This document shows, piece after piece, positions 41,743 through 52,182 of a stretch of DNA of 64,000 bases (position 1 is the first letter of the stretch; each line of letters opens with the position of its first letter). Below the pieces are notes generated by a model. The model was not told the origin of the DNA. It saw only the letters and a list, made by a program, of their open reading frames with translations, and did not search any database. The position numbers were made by a program, and so were the translations under genes. This DNA comes from DATAZK01 sp963731205. GTDB taxonomy: Bacteria; Actinomycetota; Actinomycetes; Frankiales; Frankiaceae. The stretch lies in contig CAVSUJ010000002.1 in assembly GCA_963731205.1 (NCBI GenBank), positions 868,001-932,000 of the forward strand. Reading direction: 5' to 3'.

Positions 41743-43464
41743 ATGAGTGCACCGCACACGCAAGCTCCGGATACCGGTGACGTGCTGGTCCGCGGCGGGA
41801 CCGTGGTCGACGGCACGGGAGCGCCGCCGGTGGCCGCCGACGTGAGAGTCCGCGACGGCGTGATCGTCGAAGTTGGCCGTGGCTTGGACGCCGAGGGCGA
41901 GCCGGTCATCGACGCCACCGACGGCTACGTGACGCCAGGGCTCATCGAGTCGCACACCCACTTCGACGCGGCGGTGTGGTGGGACGCCGACTGCGACCCG
42001 ATGCCCGCTCATGGGTGCACGACCATGGTCCTCGCCAACTGTGGCCTCGGGCTCGCGCCGCTGCGGCCCGCCGAATCCACCGATCTGGTCGACCTGTTCG
42101 CGTTCATCGAAGACATCCCGGCGGAGGCGTTCAACCTGGCGGTGCCGTGGGAGTGGGACACCTGGCCGGAGTACTTCAGCGCCGCGAGCCGACACCCGAC
42201 CGCCGTGAACTACGTGGGCTTCATGCCGTTCCAGATGCTGCGCACCTGGATCATGGGTCCCGCAGCATGGGAGCGGGCCGCCACCGCCGAGGAACGCGAC
42301 CGGCTGTGCGCCGCACTCGACGAGGCACTCGCAGCGGGAGCGCTCGGCCTGTCGACGTCCGAGATGGACACCGACAAGGGCAACCGCCCGGTGCCCAGCC
42401 GGCTTGCCGACGACGCCGAACTGTCAGCGTTGATCGGGGTGCTGGCCCGCCGCGGCGCGATCCTGCAATACGTCCCGCGATTCCTGCAGCCGCAGTACTT
42501 CCACGAGGACCTGCAGCGCATGTCACGGCTCGTCGCGGGCACCGGAGTACGCATGATCTTCGCCGGCTATGCGCTGGAGGAGATGGCGTCCGAGGGCCGC
42601 TCGAAGCTGGAAGACCTGATGTCGCGGCTACGCGCCGAGGGCGCGGATTTATGGCCGAACTTCAGCCCTCGTCCGTCACACGTCAACATGCACTTCGAGC
42701 GTTCCATCATGTGGAGCGGTGTCGCGAGTTGGCACTCGTACGTGCACGCAAGCGAGGACGACAAGCGCACCCTGCTGCGAGACCCGGCCTGGCGAGCGGC
42801 CGCCCGCGCCGACTGGGATGCCTGCACGTACACGCTGGCACCGATCAAGATTCCCGACCGCATGCTGCTGATGGGCGGGGAGCACAGCGGCGAGTCGATG
42901 GCCGATGCGATGGCGCGCACCGGTCAGCATCCGTCGGATGCGATGGCCGACTGGCTGCTGGCCACCGATGTGCAGGGAAACATCCGCACCAAGGAGCGGC
43001 CGATCGACCTGGCGGCCGCCGCCGAGATGGCGCGCTCGCCGCAGGCAATTCCTGGCGCCAGCGACGCCGGTGCCCATGTGCAGATGTTCAGCGGTGCCGG
43101 CGATGGCACGTTCTTCCTGGCGAACCTCGTACGCGACACCGGGCTGCTGCGGATCGAGGAGGCGGTGCAGGCGGTGACCTCACGGCTCGCCGGATTCTTC
43201 GGCATCCCGCACCGAGGCGTCATCCGGCCGGGCGCCGCGGCGGATCTTGCGGTCTTCTCGCTCGACGATCTCACCAACGGCACCGAGGTGCAGCGGCGCG
43301 ACCTACCCGGCGGGGCTTGGCGATACAGCCGCACACCCGGGGGCTACCGGGCCACGATTGTCGGCGGCGTGCCCACCTGGCTGGACGGGGCGTCTACAGG
43401 CCGGCGTCCGGGTTCGATGCTTCCCGCGCGCCGGGAGAGCGAGCGCGTGCCGGCCATTGTCTGA
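41743..43464 (+). CDS. N-acyl-D-amino-acid deacylase-type amidohydrolase
   Basis: A 573-residue metal-dependent hydrolase of the amidohydrolase-3/D-aminoacylase group. The composite beta domain starts VRGGTVVDGTGAPPVAADVR; the metal site begins with PGLIESHTHFDAAVWWD; GALGLSTSEMD and ASDAGAHVQMFSGAG are later landmarks, and PGAAADLAVFSLDDL closes the beta domain. Such enzymes hydrolyse N-acyl-D-amino acids or related amides. ATG 41743 is chosen, since the upstream in-frame sequence is weak and adds a poor leader. The alpha/beta hydrolase gene begins inside its last codons, suggesting a two-gene catabolic unit. Confidence 0.9.
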   Translation: MSAPHTQAPDTGDVLVRGGTVVDGTGAPPVAADVRVRDGVIVEVGRGLDAEGEPVIDATDGYVTPGLIESHTHFDAAVWWDADCDPMPAHGCTTMVLANCGLGLAPLRPAESTDLVDLFAFIEDIPAEAFNLAVPWEWDTWPEYFSAASRHPTAVNYVGFMPFQMLRTWIMGPAAWERAATAEERDRLCAALDEALAAGALGLSTSEMDTDKGNRPVPSRLADDAELSALIGVLARRGAILQYVPRFLQPQYFHEDLQRMSRLVAGTGVRMIFAGYALEEMASEGRSKLEDLMSRLRAEGADLWPNFSPRPSHVNMHFERSIMWSGVASWHSYVHASEDDKRTLLRDPAWRAAARADWDACTYTLAPIKIPDRMLLMGGEHSGESMADAMARTGQHPSDAMADWLLATDVQGNIRTKERPIDLAAAAEMARSPQAIPGASDAGAHVQMFSGAGDGTFFLANLVRDTGLLRIEEAVQAVTSRLAGFFGIPHRGVIRPGAAADLAVFSLDDLTNGTEVQRRDLPGGAWRYSRTPGGYRATIVGGVPTWLDGASTGRRPGSMLPARRESERVPAIV

Positions 43465-44176
43465 AGAACTGAACGCGCCGCCACTGGTCGTCCTCGTGCA
43501 CGGCACCCGCGACGAGGGAGCCAGCTTCGCTGCCGTGATTCGGGAGCTCGACGGAATCGAGGTCCTGACCTACGACCGCCGCGGCTGGGGAGCGGATCCG
43601 GTGTGGGACGGCCGACCGGCCAACCTGGACGAGCACGTTGACGACCTGCTGGCTGTCATCGATGAACGTCAGGCGACGGTCATCGGGCACAGCTCGGGTG
43701 GCCACGTCGCCATCGCTGCCGCTCTGCGCCGGCCCGATCTGATCGTCTCACTCGGCGTGTGGGAGACGGCGATGCCGTGGGCTCCGTGGTGGCAGGGAGA
43801 CCACGCACGATTGGTCCGCAGAGCGATCCGAAGGATCCAGGAGAAGCCTCCGGGCACGCCTCGCCAGGATCACGAGCGGCAACTCTTCTTGGCTGAGGCC
43901 ACGGATGGCTTGTCACAGCGCTATGACGTGAGGCTCCTTCGCGCCAGAACCGTCGTGGGCTACGGGACGGCGACGCTGCCCGCCTTCGGCCCCGGAATGC
44001 ATGCCCTCGCCGACGTGATCGGTGCCGAGGTCTTCTCGTTGCCCGATGCCACCCACATGGCACACCGCGAGGAACCCGATGGTTTTGCCAGGTTCGTCCG
44101 GCAGGCGATTGCCCTCGCTCGAGAAACCGGCGGGCCGGAAATTCGTCAGGAAAGCGAAGCGACAGCCGGGGACTGA
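43457..44176 (+). CDS. Alpha/beta hydrolase
   Basis: A 239-residue hydrolase. The oxyanion region is LVHGTRDEGASF, the nucleophile elbow is IGHSSGGHVAI (Ser about 78) and a C-terminal His lies in DATHMAHREEPDGF. It starts most likely at TTG 43457, eight bases inside the deacylase gene, with no better start between that gene and the first beta strand. The substrate is unknown; given the overlap it may process the deacylase product. Its last 31 bases overlap the convergent zincin-like gene. Confidence 0.82.
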   Translation: MSEELNAPPLVVLVHGTRDEGASFAAVIRELDGIEVLTYDRRGWGADPVWDGRPANLDEHVDDLLAVIDERQATVIGHSSGGHVAIAAALRRPDLIVSLGVWETAMPWAPWWQGDHARLVRRAIRRIQEKPPGTPRQDHERQLFLAEATDGLSQRYDVRLLRARTVVGYGTATLPAFGPGMHALADVIGAEVFSLPDATHMAHREEPDGFARFVRQAIALARETGGPEIRQESEATAGD

Positions 44177-44865
44177 CCACCGGGCCAACCGTCCGGCAGA
44201 TGCTCGTCCATCGAGCCGCCCGCATGACAATCCGAGCTTCGGTAGGCGTCGGGCATCCGCGGATAGTCGACCCGCCAGTACGCCGCTGCGAGTGCCGCAG
44301 CGTCTGCCCGCGAGGCGCCGAGGTCGCGGGCCATCCGCGCATCCCGCTGCATCGCCTGGCACTCCGCCGCAGCTTCGTTGGTCTCGCCCCGCATGTGCAT
44401 CGATTCGTGCGCCAGCACGTGCACCGCGACGACCTGGTCAGGCGTGGGATTGCGGCCGTGGTGGCTGAGGTAGGCCTTCAGATCCTGGCACTGGTCGTAC
44501 TTGATCAGGGCGGCGTGTTCGGGCACTCCGTCGGCGCTGTAACGAACGAACCCCAGATCAGCTGATGCGTCGACCATCTCGCCCCCGATGCTCTGACAGT
44601 GAACCTTCACCGAGGCACCGACGAGGTCACCGGCCGCACGTGAGAGCCGTGCCTCCAACTGATCGTGGCGGTACGTGAAGAAACCGGTCACCAGCACGAC
44701 CGCGGCCAGAGCGCCGAGGGTCCATTTCGGTACACCGCGGCGGAACGCCCAGGGGTCGCTGAGGGACAGCCGCCACCTCACGTACACCCATGCAGCAGCC
44801 AACGCGGACAGCACCAGGACAGCGATGAAGAGGTGCGAATGGAAGATCGACATCACCGACACCAT
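44146..44865 (-). CDS. Membrane protein with HExxH zinc-peptidase motif
   Basis: A 239-residue protein with two transmembrane helices at about 10-29 and 48-64, then a soluble domain. That domain has VLAHESMHMRGETNEAAAEC: His153-Glu-x-x-His157 with Glu164 and Glu168 downstream as candidate third ligand, the layout of a small zincin metallopeptidase. Four cysteines (about 90, 126, 169 and near the C-terminus) suggest it lies outside the membrane and is disulfide-bonded. I do not recognise a named family. Peptidase activity is inferred only from the motif. It stands alone on its strand. Confidence 0.65.
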   Translation of the reverse strand: MVSVMSIFHSHLFIAVLVLSALAAAWVYVRWRLSLSDPWAFRRGVPKWTLGALAAVVLVTGFFTYRHDQLEARLSRAAGDLVGASVKVHCQSIGGEMVDASADLGFVRYSADGVPEHAALIKYDQCQDLKAYLSHHGRNPTPDQVVAVHVLAHESMHMRGETNEAAAECQAMQRDARMARDLGASRADAAALAAAYWRVDYPRMPDAYRSSDCHAGGSMDEHLPDGWPGGQSPAVASLS

Positions 44866-45071
44866 CGGCAGGCCCGGGACGAAACCTCAGCCCGGATGAA
44901 CGAACTCAGCAGCCCGGCGGTGGGCGCTTGAGGGGCGGAACCACATCCCAAATGTGGCGGGCCGCCGATGTGGCCCGTTCCGTCGACCAGCGTAAAGCTG
45001 GCGTCTCACGCGCCAAGGAAATCGCGACCCAAAGCCGCTGAGCTGGCCAAATGCCTGGTAGACTCGCACAT

Positions 45072-46379
45072 ATGTTCGATAGTGATCTGGAGGCTGAGCG
45101 GCGTAGTTCGCCGATCTCGGCCAACGGATCGCCGCCGCCGTCACGGCTGGAGACCGGCGGGCCGTTAGCGGCGTCGGCGCTGGGCGAAGTGCTCGCCGCG
45201 GTGCGGCCGGGGAGCTGGCGACGTGCCGGCTGGTGGAGCGGGTCGACCGCTCCGGTGAGTTCGGCGTCGACGGCGCCGCCTCCACCGCCGCCTATCTACG
45301 GAACGTGTCGGGTGAGGCGAACGGCTGGGCATCCGAACGGGTGCTGCTCGGCCGCGCGTTGGCCGACCGGATGCCCGCCACTGCCGCAGCATGGGAATCG
45401 GGCGACATCGGGCTCGGTCACGCTTGCGTGATCCGCAAGGCCGTCGCCACACTGGAGGACGACCTCGCCGCTGACATCGAACGGGTTTTGGCCGAAGCGG
45501 CGCCGCACATCAGTCTGCGGCAGCTGTGCGATCTTGCCGAGGTGGTCAAAGCCGCCGCCGCGCCCGAGGATGCCGAAGCCGCGGCGAAGAAGAACCGGGC
45601 CAGCCAGACGCTGCACATCTCGAAAACGTTCGACGGCATGTACCGCATCGACGGGCTGCTCGACACCGAAGCCGGCGCCGAAATCGCCGCCGCCATCGAG
45701 GCACACCTGCGCAAGCGTGATCAGAACCTGTCCGTCTTCGAGGACCCGATCGGCAAACGCCGCGCCGAAGCGCTCCTGCAACTGGCCCGCCACGCCATGA
45801 ACACACTCGAACTGCACTGCCAGCGCCGGGAGTAGCAGTGGTAGCGCTCGGCACAGCCTCATCGTCGCCACCACCCTGGAAGCGTTGCAATCCGGGATCG
45901 GTGCCGCTGACATCCAAGGCCACGGCACCCTCACCGCCGGAGCAGCCCGCCGCCTCGCCTGCGACTGCTCGATCATCCCCGCCGTCCTGGGCACCGAATC
46001 CGACATCCTCGACCTCGGCACCCCTAACCGCCTTGCCACCCCGGCCATGCGCCGCCACCTCGGCCTCCGCGACGGCGGCTGCCTGTTCCCCGGTTGCGAC
46101 CGGCCACCCGCCGGCTGCGAAGCACACCACCGCCAGCACTGGATCGACGGCGGCCCCACCACCGAGAAGAATCTCGATTCCTTCTGCCTTTTCCACCACC
46201 ATCTCGTCCACGAGGGCGGCTGGACCTACAAGATCATCGACGCGGACACGCTGCTCTTCTCCCCGCCCGACGGCCGACCCCAGATCATCAGCAAACGCAA
46301 GGGCTTTCTCCAACCAAACCTCAACAAACGACTCCAACCCCGACCCACCACTCACTTCGAAACACCCAGCAGGACATGA
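45072..46379 (+). pseudogene. DUF222/HNH endonuclease (13E12 type), two frameshifts
   Basis: A 13E12-repeat type HNH nuclease gene of about 435 codons, in three frames. N-terminal DUF222 begins at ATG 45072 (MFDSDLEAERRS) and runs to about 45213, where CCGGGGAG lacks one G; adding it restores ELATCRLVERVDRSGEFGV. The second part ends at a premature TAG (45832-45834); a one-base removal near 45823 restores GSARHSLIVATTLEALQSG. The last part holds the HNH site: CEAHHRQHWIDGG then NLDSFCLFHHHLVHEGGW. These genes are multicopy in Actinomycetota and often decay, but a homopolymer miscall would look the same at the first site. Confidence 0.88.
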
Positions 46380-46421
46380 CGCTGGCCGAGCATCCCAGCC
46401 AACGACCTGAGCGATCGGCTT

Positions 46422-48205
46422 TCACTGCAGCGGGGTGTACGTGACGCTGCAATTTCGGCCGCTGCGTTTGGCGCTATAGAGAGCCCTGTCCGCGGCCTCG
46501 ACGATCGTGTCGAGATTGGCGACGAGATCACTTCCGCACACGCCGACGGAAACGGTGACGCGTCCGACCCCCGGAAAGGGCCGGTTGCCAATGGCAGCAA
46601 GCGCTCGCTCTGCCGCCACTGCGGCGCCCCGGCTGTCCGTGTCGGGCAGCAACCAGATGAATTCTTCGCCACCGGTTCGCGCGACCATCTCAGAGGAGCG
46701 TGTGACCACCTTCAGCCGGTTGGCGATCTCGGTCAGGACCGTGTCTCCGACTAAGTGGCCAAAGGTGTCGTTGACCGACTTGAAGTGATCGACGTCGATC
46801 ACGACGACGCTTAATGGGGCGGCCTGACGCTGCGCCCGACCGATCTCCCGGTGAAGTGCAAGCTGGAAAGTGCGCCGGTTGGGCAAACCGGTGAGCGAAT
46901 CGGCGGCGGCCAGTTCGGTCAGCGCCGACCAGGCGTGCATGTTGACGAGGGCGATTTCGAGCAACTCGGCGAATGACGCCAGCTGGTCGAGAAGGTCACC
47001 CGAAAGCCTCTCGGAGTCGGCCGTTGCTACCGCGATGGCCCCCCACAACATCCCCTGATCGCGGATTGGCGCGGCTGCTCCGGCGATCATCCCCTGGGAA
47101 CGCAGGGCACTTGCCAGCGCGGTTTCGGTCGGCTCATAGTCAACTCTTGCCGCAGCGCCCGTACGGGCGACTTGGGCGGTCGCGGACAGATCCTCCGGGG
47201 TGAAGGTCAAGTACCGCGAACCCGACCCGGGATCGGCGGGAGCCATGGCCAGCACCTCGCCGGTGAGTCCACCGTCGAAGCGCACAACCGAGCAGTTTCC
47301 ACGCGAAAGATCGTGTTGAGGCTCTCGGCGATCTGGCCGGCTATCGCGTAGGGCGGTTCGTTGAGTGCGACGACTCGGGCGATCTGATGAAGCGCGGTGT
47401 GGGTCGCATCAATGCGTCGCTGTTCGGTGACGTCACGAGCGACAACCATCCCGGCGAACGCGTGTCCGGCGTCGTCACTGACCGGGGCTGCCGAAAGCGC
47501 AAAAGTGCGATCACGGATGCTGCGCTCCCAGCTGACCGTCTCGCCGCCGAGCGCTGCCCGGTATCGGGGCCGTATTGTGCTGCAAGTCCTTCATGAAGGT
47601 CCTCGTCGATGGTTCGGCCTTCGAGATCGCAGGTGGTGTATCCGAACGTCGCGAGCTCTGCGCCTTCGGCGACCACGAAAGGAGCTCGGTGTCGAAGAGC
47701 AGCACGAAACCGCCCGGAATGTGCGCGCGAGCGCTCGATACTGATCGGCACTCGACTTCAGCCGCTCTTCGGCCACCACCCGCTCGGTCACATCGGTCAC
47801 GAGTACGACGAAACCGACGACCTTGCCCTCATCCCAGCACGGAACGTAGGAAGCCTGCGTGTGCCGAACCCGGCCGCGCCGGTCGATCAGGGTCCGATCG
47901 AAGAGCTGCTCCTCACCGGCAAGAACTCGCTGTATGTAGGGATAGTTGGCCTCGAATACGCCGGCGCCGAGGACGTCTTTGATGTGCATGCCCGTCATCG
48001 CCTCTGGCGCGATCCCGAAGTACTCCAGGTAGGCACGATTGGCCAGAATGTTGCGCAGGTCCCGGTCCCAGAAGCCGATCATCCCGGGCTGGCCGTCCTG
48101 TAGGCCGGCGCTGCGGGGCGACCGTGAACCTTTCCATGAACTCGCGGTCTTGGGCGTAGACCAGATGGGAGGCCTGGCGCTGTCTCGACGAGCCTGGACC
48201 CGCAT
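46422..48205 (-). pseudogene. PAS-PAS-GAF-GGDEF cyclase gene with multiple frameshifts
   Basis: The protein can be followed from about 48205 down to 46422 only by changing frame at least five times. Pieces in order: ASHLVYAQDREFMERFTVAP; a PAS domain with GMIGFWDRDLRNILANRAYL and VVGFVVLVTDVTERVVAEER; a second PAS (ELATFGYTTCDLEGRTIDED, then AGMVVARDVTEQRR); a GAF (LHQIARVVALNEPPYAIAGQ ... VRFDGGLTGEVLAM); and a GGDEF domain. Breaks fall near 48110, 47710-47690, 47550, 47470 and 47290. The GGDEF part (46422-47285) is intact with RTGGEEFIWL, but its I-site is Arg-Ser-Ser-Glu rather than RxxD. The cyclase could be made only as a GAF-GGDEF fragment. Confidence 0.83.
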
Positions 48206-48413
48206 TGACCGATCTGCACTAACCGACCTCGATCCGTAGGTGCTACCCCCGGTGCCGAACAGCGTAGCCGCCGGCGATCTTGATCCAGCAGATGCCTCCT
48301 GCTCGAGTCGCGGGCGTGATCGAGAGCACGTCGCAGGACCTCCGATTCGCGTTGTCGATCAGACGACCGCAGGTCGATGCCCTCGGAAAGCGGGCGGCCA
48401 CGAGGGTAGGACG

Positions 48414-50961
48414 TTGCACATCGGGTGGCGGTTTCGACCACGATCGGGATTGCCGTTACGCCGCAGGCTCCTGCTGTCGCTCGCGGCCGGGGTGGTGCCA
48501 CTGCTCGTCGTCGCACTCGTCACCACGCTGCTCGTGCGAACGGTGAGCCAGGACTTCGCACGCGCCACACAGCGGGCACACGCTTCAGCGCAGATCTCGG
48601 ACATCGAGGCACGTATCACCGGATCCGGCAGCGCCATTCTGGGTGCCCTGTCCTCGAAGTCGCAGGGCGCGAGGGCGATCAACGCATACCTCGCGGCCAA
48701 CCGTTCCGTTCCGACCATGTTCGACGAGCTGGCGCGCGACGTGCCGCCCGAGACTCGTGGCGCGGTGGGGCATTCACCAGTCGGCTGGCGGGTCAGGTAC
48801 ACCGACCTGGAACGGGCCGCGCTCATCCTGAGTCGCGCGCCCGGCACGGCGGAGCCTCGGCATTGCCGGTACTGATGCGTATCGGCGGTGAGGTCGTGAG
48901 TCCCGATCACGAGCTGGAGACGGCGTCGAAGGCCACCGCCGTGAGCCTTGCCGGCGAGCTCAGCCGCTCGCACCATCGCCAGCAGGACGAGCAGAACATC
49001 TTGCTTCTGCTGGCCGTGCTGGGCCTGCTGCTCGTCATGTGGCGGAGCCACCGACTGAACCGGCTGATCGGCCGCCCACTCGGGCAGATGCGGCAGGCCG
49101 TCGAGGAGCTCGACCTGGAGAGTGTCGAGCGACTCGAGCTTCCGCGAACCCCCGAACTAGCCGCGCTGGCTGGGTCTTTCAACGACATGGCCGATCGACT
49201 GGCGACCAGCACACCGTCATCGCTGAGAAGAGGCTCGCGTCCGGGACTTCTTTGCGCAGCCTGGATCTGGACGCCAGCGTCGTCGGAAATGACGACATGC
49301 AGCACACGTGCGAGGCTGCTGTTTCGGTCCGCAAGGGCTGATCGAACGCCGTAGGGCTGAGTCGAGGAGACGGGGCTTTGCCGTCTGGTGCAGCCGGCAG
49401 CCACGACCCTGTGGAGTTCCGGGTCCGCCACGCCGACGGCAGGCTCATCACGACCGAGACCCACATCGTCGACCTGACCGCGGTGCGGGCCGTCCAGGGC
49501 ATCGTGCTCACGATCCGCGATGTCAGTGAGCGCAAGAGACTCGAGAACCTCCTGAGCCATCAGGCCTTCCACGACGCCCTTACCGGGCTGCCCAACCGAG
49601 CCCTGCTGCGCGACCGGCTCACGCATGCGCTCCAACGAAGGGATCCCGACCGGCCGTTGGCTCTGCTTTTCCTGGACCTGAACGACTTCAAGACAGTGAA
49701 CGACAGCCTCGGCCACTCGGCGGGTGACCTTCTCCTGCAGACCGTGGCGTCGCGCTTGGCCGATCAGCTACGCGGCCGCGATACGGCGGCGCGGCTCGGC
49801 GGCGACGAGTTCGTGATCTTGCTCGAGGAGGCGGATGAGCAAGAGGGGCTGGCGGCTGCGCACCGAATCCGAGGCGCTCTCGACGAACCCGCACGCATCG
49901 AAGGCATCGACATCTACCCGCAAGGCAGCATCGGCATCGCGATCAGTTCTCCGGCGACGACGTCGGCCGACGAGTTGCTCGCCCACGCAGATGCCGCGAT
50001 GTACCTGGCAAAAGCCCAGGATTCCGGCGGGGTCTGCCTGTATGACCAGGATCTGTCGACGAAGGTCACCAGCCGGCTGGAACTGAAGGCCGAGCTGCAG
50101 CGTGCGGTTGAGCGTCGCGAGATCGAGGTGCTCTACCAGCCCGTCATCGATCTGATGACGCAGCGCCTCGTCGGGGTCGAGGCGCTCGCCCGCTGGCGGC
50201 ACACGACGCTCGGGCGCGTAATGCCTGCGGACTTCATCCCGCTGGCGGAGCAGACGGGGCTCATCGTCGACATCGGAAAGGACGTCCTCAATCAGGCCTG
50301 CCGCGCCTTCGCGGGCTGGCGTGAGCAGTACGGGGACAAGGCACCCGGATTCGTCACCGTGAACGTCTCCGGTCGCCAGCTGCGGGAAGGGGACCTGCCT
50401 GCTCACGTCGCGAATGCGCTGAACGGCCACGGTGTACCGCCCGAACAGCTGATTCTCGAGATCACCGAAAGCGTCATGTTCGCCAACGACGAGCCGTCGC
50501 TCGATCGCCTCAACGAGCTCAAAGCGCTCGGCATCCAATTGGCTGTCGACGACTTCGGCACCGGCTACTCATCGCTCGCGTACCTGCAGCAGCTTCCGGT
50601 CGACGTGCTGAAATTGGAAAAACACTTCGTGGACGAGCTCGAAACCGGCGGCCCGGAGTCCACCTCGGTGGCCGTGGCACGCGCCATCGTCGACCTCGGC
50701 CACCACCTGGGGCTGCGCATCATCGCCGAGGGGATCGAGAGCGAGAATCAGGCCACGCTGCTCAGCAGCCAGGGCTGCGACTACGGGCAGGGCTATTTCT
50801 TCGCCCGGCCACTCACCGCCGAGCGGCTGTCCGCACAGCTTGCCTGGGGGCCGCAGAAGCCCACGACCGAGCGAGCCGTCCCACGGGAGCGGCCGTCCAT
50901 CGGCACGGCGACCCGGGCGGGCTCGGAGTCGAACGGCTCACTCGCCCAGAGCTCCCATTGA
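48414..50961 (+). pseudogene. TM sensor-HAMP-PAS-GGDEF-EAL protein with frameshifts
   Basis: From TTG 48414 (AGGGTAGGACG upstream) the sensor reads LLLSLAAGVVPLLVVALVTT and a periplasmic region. A frame change near 48850-48870 is needed for the second helix and HAMP (LLLLAVLGLLLVMW, then NRLIGRPLGQMRQAVEELDL). Further changes at about 49205, 49320 and 49400 are needed across the PAS. The C-terminal half (about 49400-50961) is intact: GGDEF with RLGGDEFVIL and I-site RGRD, then EAL with GVEALARWRH, EITESVMF, VDDFGTGYSSL and a final QGYFFARPL. The enzyme half could still be active if translated from an internal start such as TTG 49378. It would both make and break c-di-GMP. Confidence 0.85.
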
Positions 50962-51036
50962 ACCGCTGACGGCGAACGCCCTATCGCCGGACATCGTCAT
51001 TCTAATGACGTTGTGTGATCGAGAAATTCACCTGAG

Positions 51037-51119
51037 TGGGCGAGGGGGGAGTTGAACCCCCACGTCCTTACGGACACACGGACCTGAACCGTGCGCGTCT
51101 GCCATTCCGCCACTCGCCC
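51037..51119 (-). tRNA. tRNA-Leu (anticodon CAG)
   Basis: An 83-base tRNA on the minus strand. The acceptor arms GGGCGAG (51113-51119) and CTCGCCC (51038-51044) pair perfectly, with A as discriminator. The anticodon arm is CACGG-TTCAGGT-CCGTG, giving anticodon CAG for CUG leucine. The long variable arm (TCCGTAAGGA) is the class II feature of tRNA-Leu. The T arm is GGGGG-TTCAACT-CCCCC. CCA is not encoded. It sits upstream of fhaA on the opposite strand, a common position for it in Actinomycetota. Confidence 0.97.
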
Positions 51120-51272
51120 GAGCGACCGTCCGACGCTACCACGCAGGGCGCAGCCCAAGCAGGGCTCGCACCAGCGCAAACGTCCGTCGGCGCCAGCTTG
51201 TCGTCCGCCGGATCACCCGCTTTTGCCAGGCCTCCCCGTTACGATCTCCCCACTCTTGGAAGGAGACGTCCG

Positions 51273-52133
51273 GTGGGGGTGCTGCAGCGCTTCGAACGTC
51301 GCCTCGGCGGCATCGTCGAAGGCGCCTTCGCCCGCGTGTTCAAAGGCGGCGTCGAGCCCGTCGAGCTGGCGGGTGCGCTGACCCGCGAATGCGACGAGCG
51401 CAAGGCCCGGGGCGCCAAGCGCACGCTGGTCCCCAACCAGTTCACGATCCATCTCTCCGAGCCTGATTACGAGCGGCTCGCGCCCTATCGCCAGGCGCTC
51501 GGCGATGAGCTCGCCACGCTGGTCCGCGAGCACGCCGCCGCCCAGCGCTACACGTTCGTCGCCCCGGTGAGCGTCTCCCTGGAACTGGACAAGGAGCTTT
51601 CCGTAGGCCGCTACCTCGTGGGCAGCGATGTGGTGGAAGGCCCGCGTGCCACCAGCGCACCCCCGATCCTGGCGCATCGCGCCACGCAGGTCGGCGAGGA
51701 ACTGCCGCCCTTCCAGCAGGCGCCGCCGCTGGCGGTCACCGGGCGCAGCGACGCGAGCCGGCCCACCAACCCGGTCAACCGCGAGCCGCAGCTCCCTTAC
51801 GTGATCGTCACGGTCGGCGGGTCCGCGGAGAACGGGAGCGCCGCCGCGGCCGGCCGGGTGAACGAAGTCACCCTGCGCCGCACCGTGACCGTCATCGGAC
51901 GCGGTTCCGACGTCGACGTCCAGCTGCCCGACACCGGCGTCTCACGCCGCCATGGTGAGCTCCTGCTGCAGCCGACGGGCCGGCACGTCTACCGCGATCT
52001 GGGCTCCACGAACGGGAGCCGGGTCAACGGACGCAAGGTGCACGAGGCGACCCTGCAGGACGGCGACCGGATCGAGGTGGGTCGCAGTGTGCTGGTGTAT
52101 CACCACCCGTCGCTGACCGCCGCGCCCAGGTAG
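51273..52133 (+). CDS. fhaA: FhaA, DUF3662/FHA-domain protein
   Basis: A 286-residue cytoplasmic protein. The N-terminal about 120 residues are the DUF3662 domain (LQRFERRLGGIVEGAFARVF, then PNQFTIHLSEPDYERL). The C-terminal FHA domain has TVIGRGSDVDVQLPDTGVSR and HGELLLQ, with the Arg, Ser and Asn-Gly residues that bind phosphothreonine. In mycobacteria FhaA binds phosphorylated MviN pseudokinase and slows lipid II export at the poles. GTG 51273 has AAGGAG at ideal spacing. It is first in the fhaA-pknB operon. Confidence 0.95.
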   Translation: MGVLQRFERRLGGIVEGAFARVFKGGVEPVELAGALTRECDERKARGAKRTLVPNQFTIHLSEPDYERLAPYRQALGDELATLVREHAAAQRYTFVAPVSVSLELDKELSVGRYLVGSDVVEGPRATSAPPILAHRATQVGEELPPFQQAPPLAVTGRSDASRPTNPVNREPQLPYVIVTVGGSAENGSAAAAGRVNEVTLRRTVTVIGRGSDVDVQLPDTGVSRRHGELLLQPTGRHVYRDLGSTNGSRVNGRKVHEATLQDGDRIEVGRSVLVYHHPSLTAAPR

Positions 52134-52182
52134 CGGCCGGAGCGGCGGCGAGCTCTCCGGCCGCGCTTCCGAGGCGTAGGCC

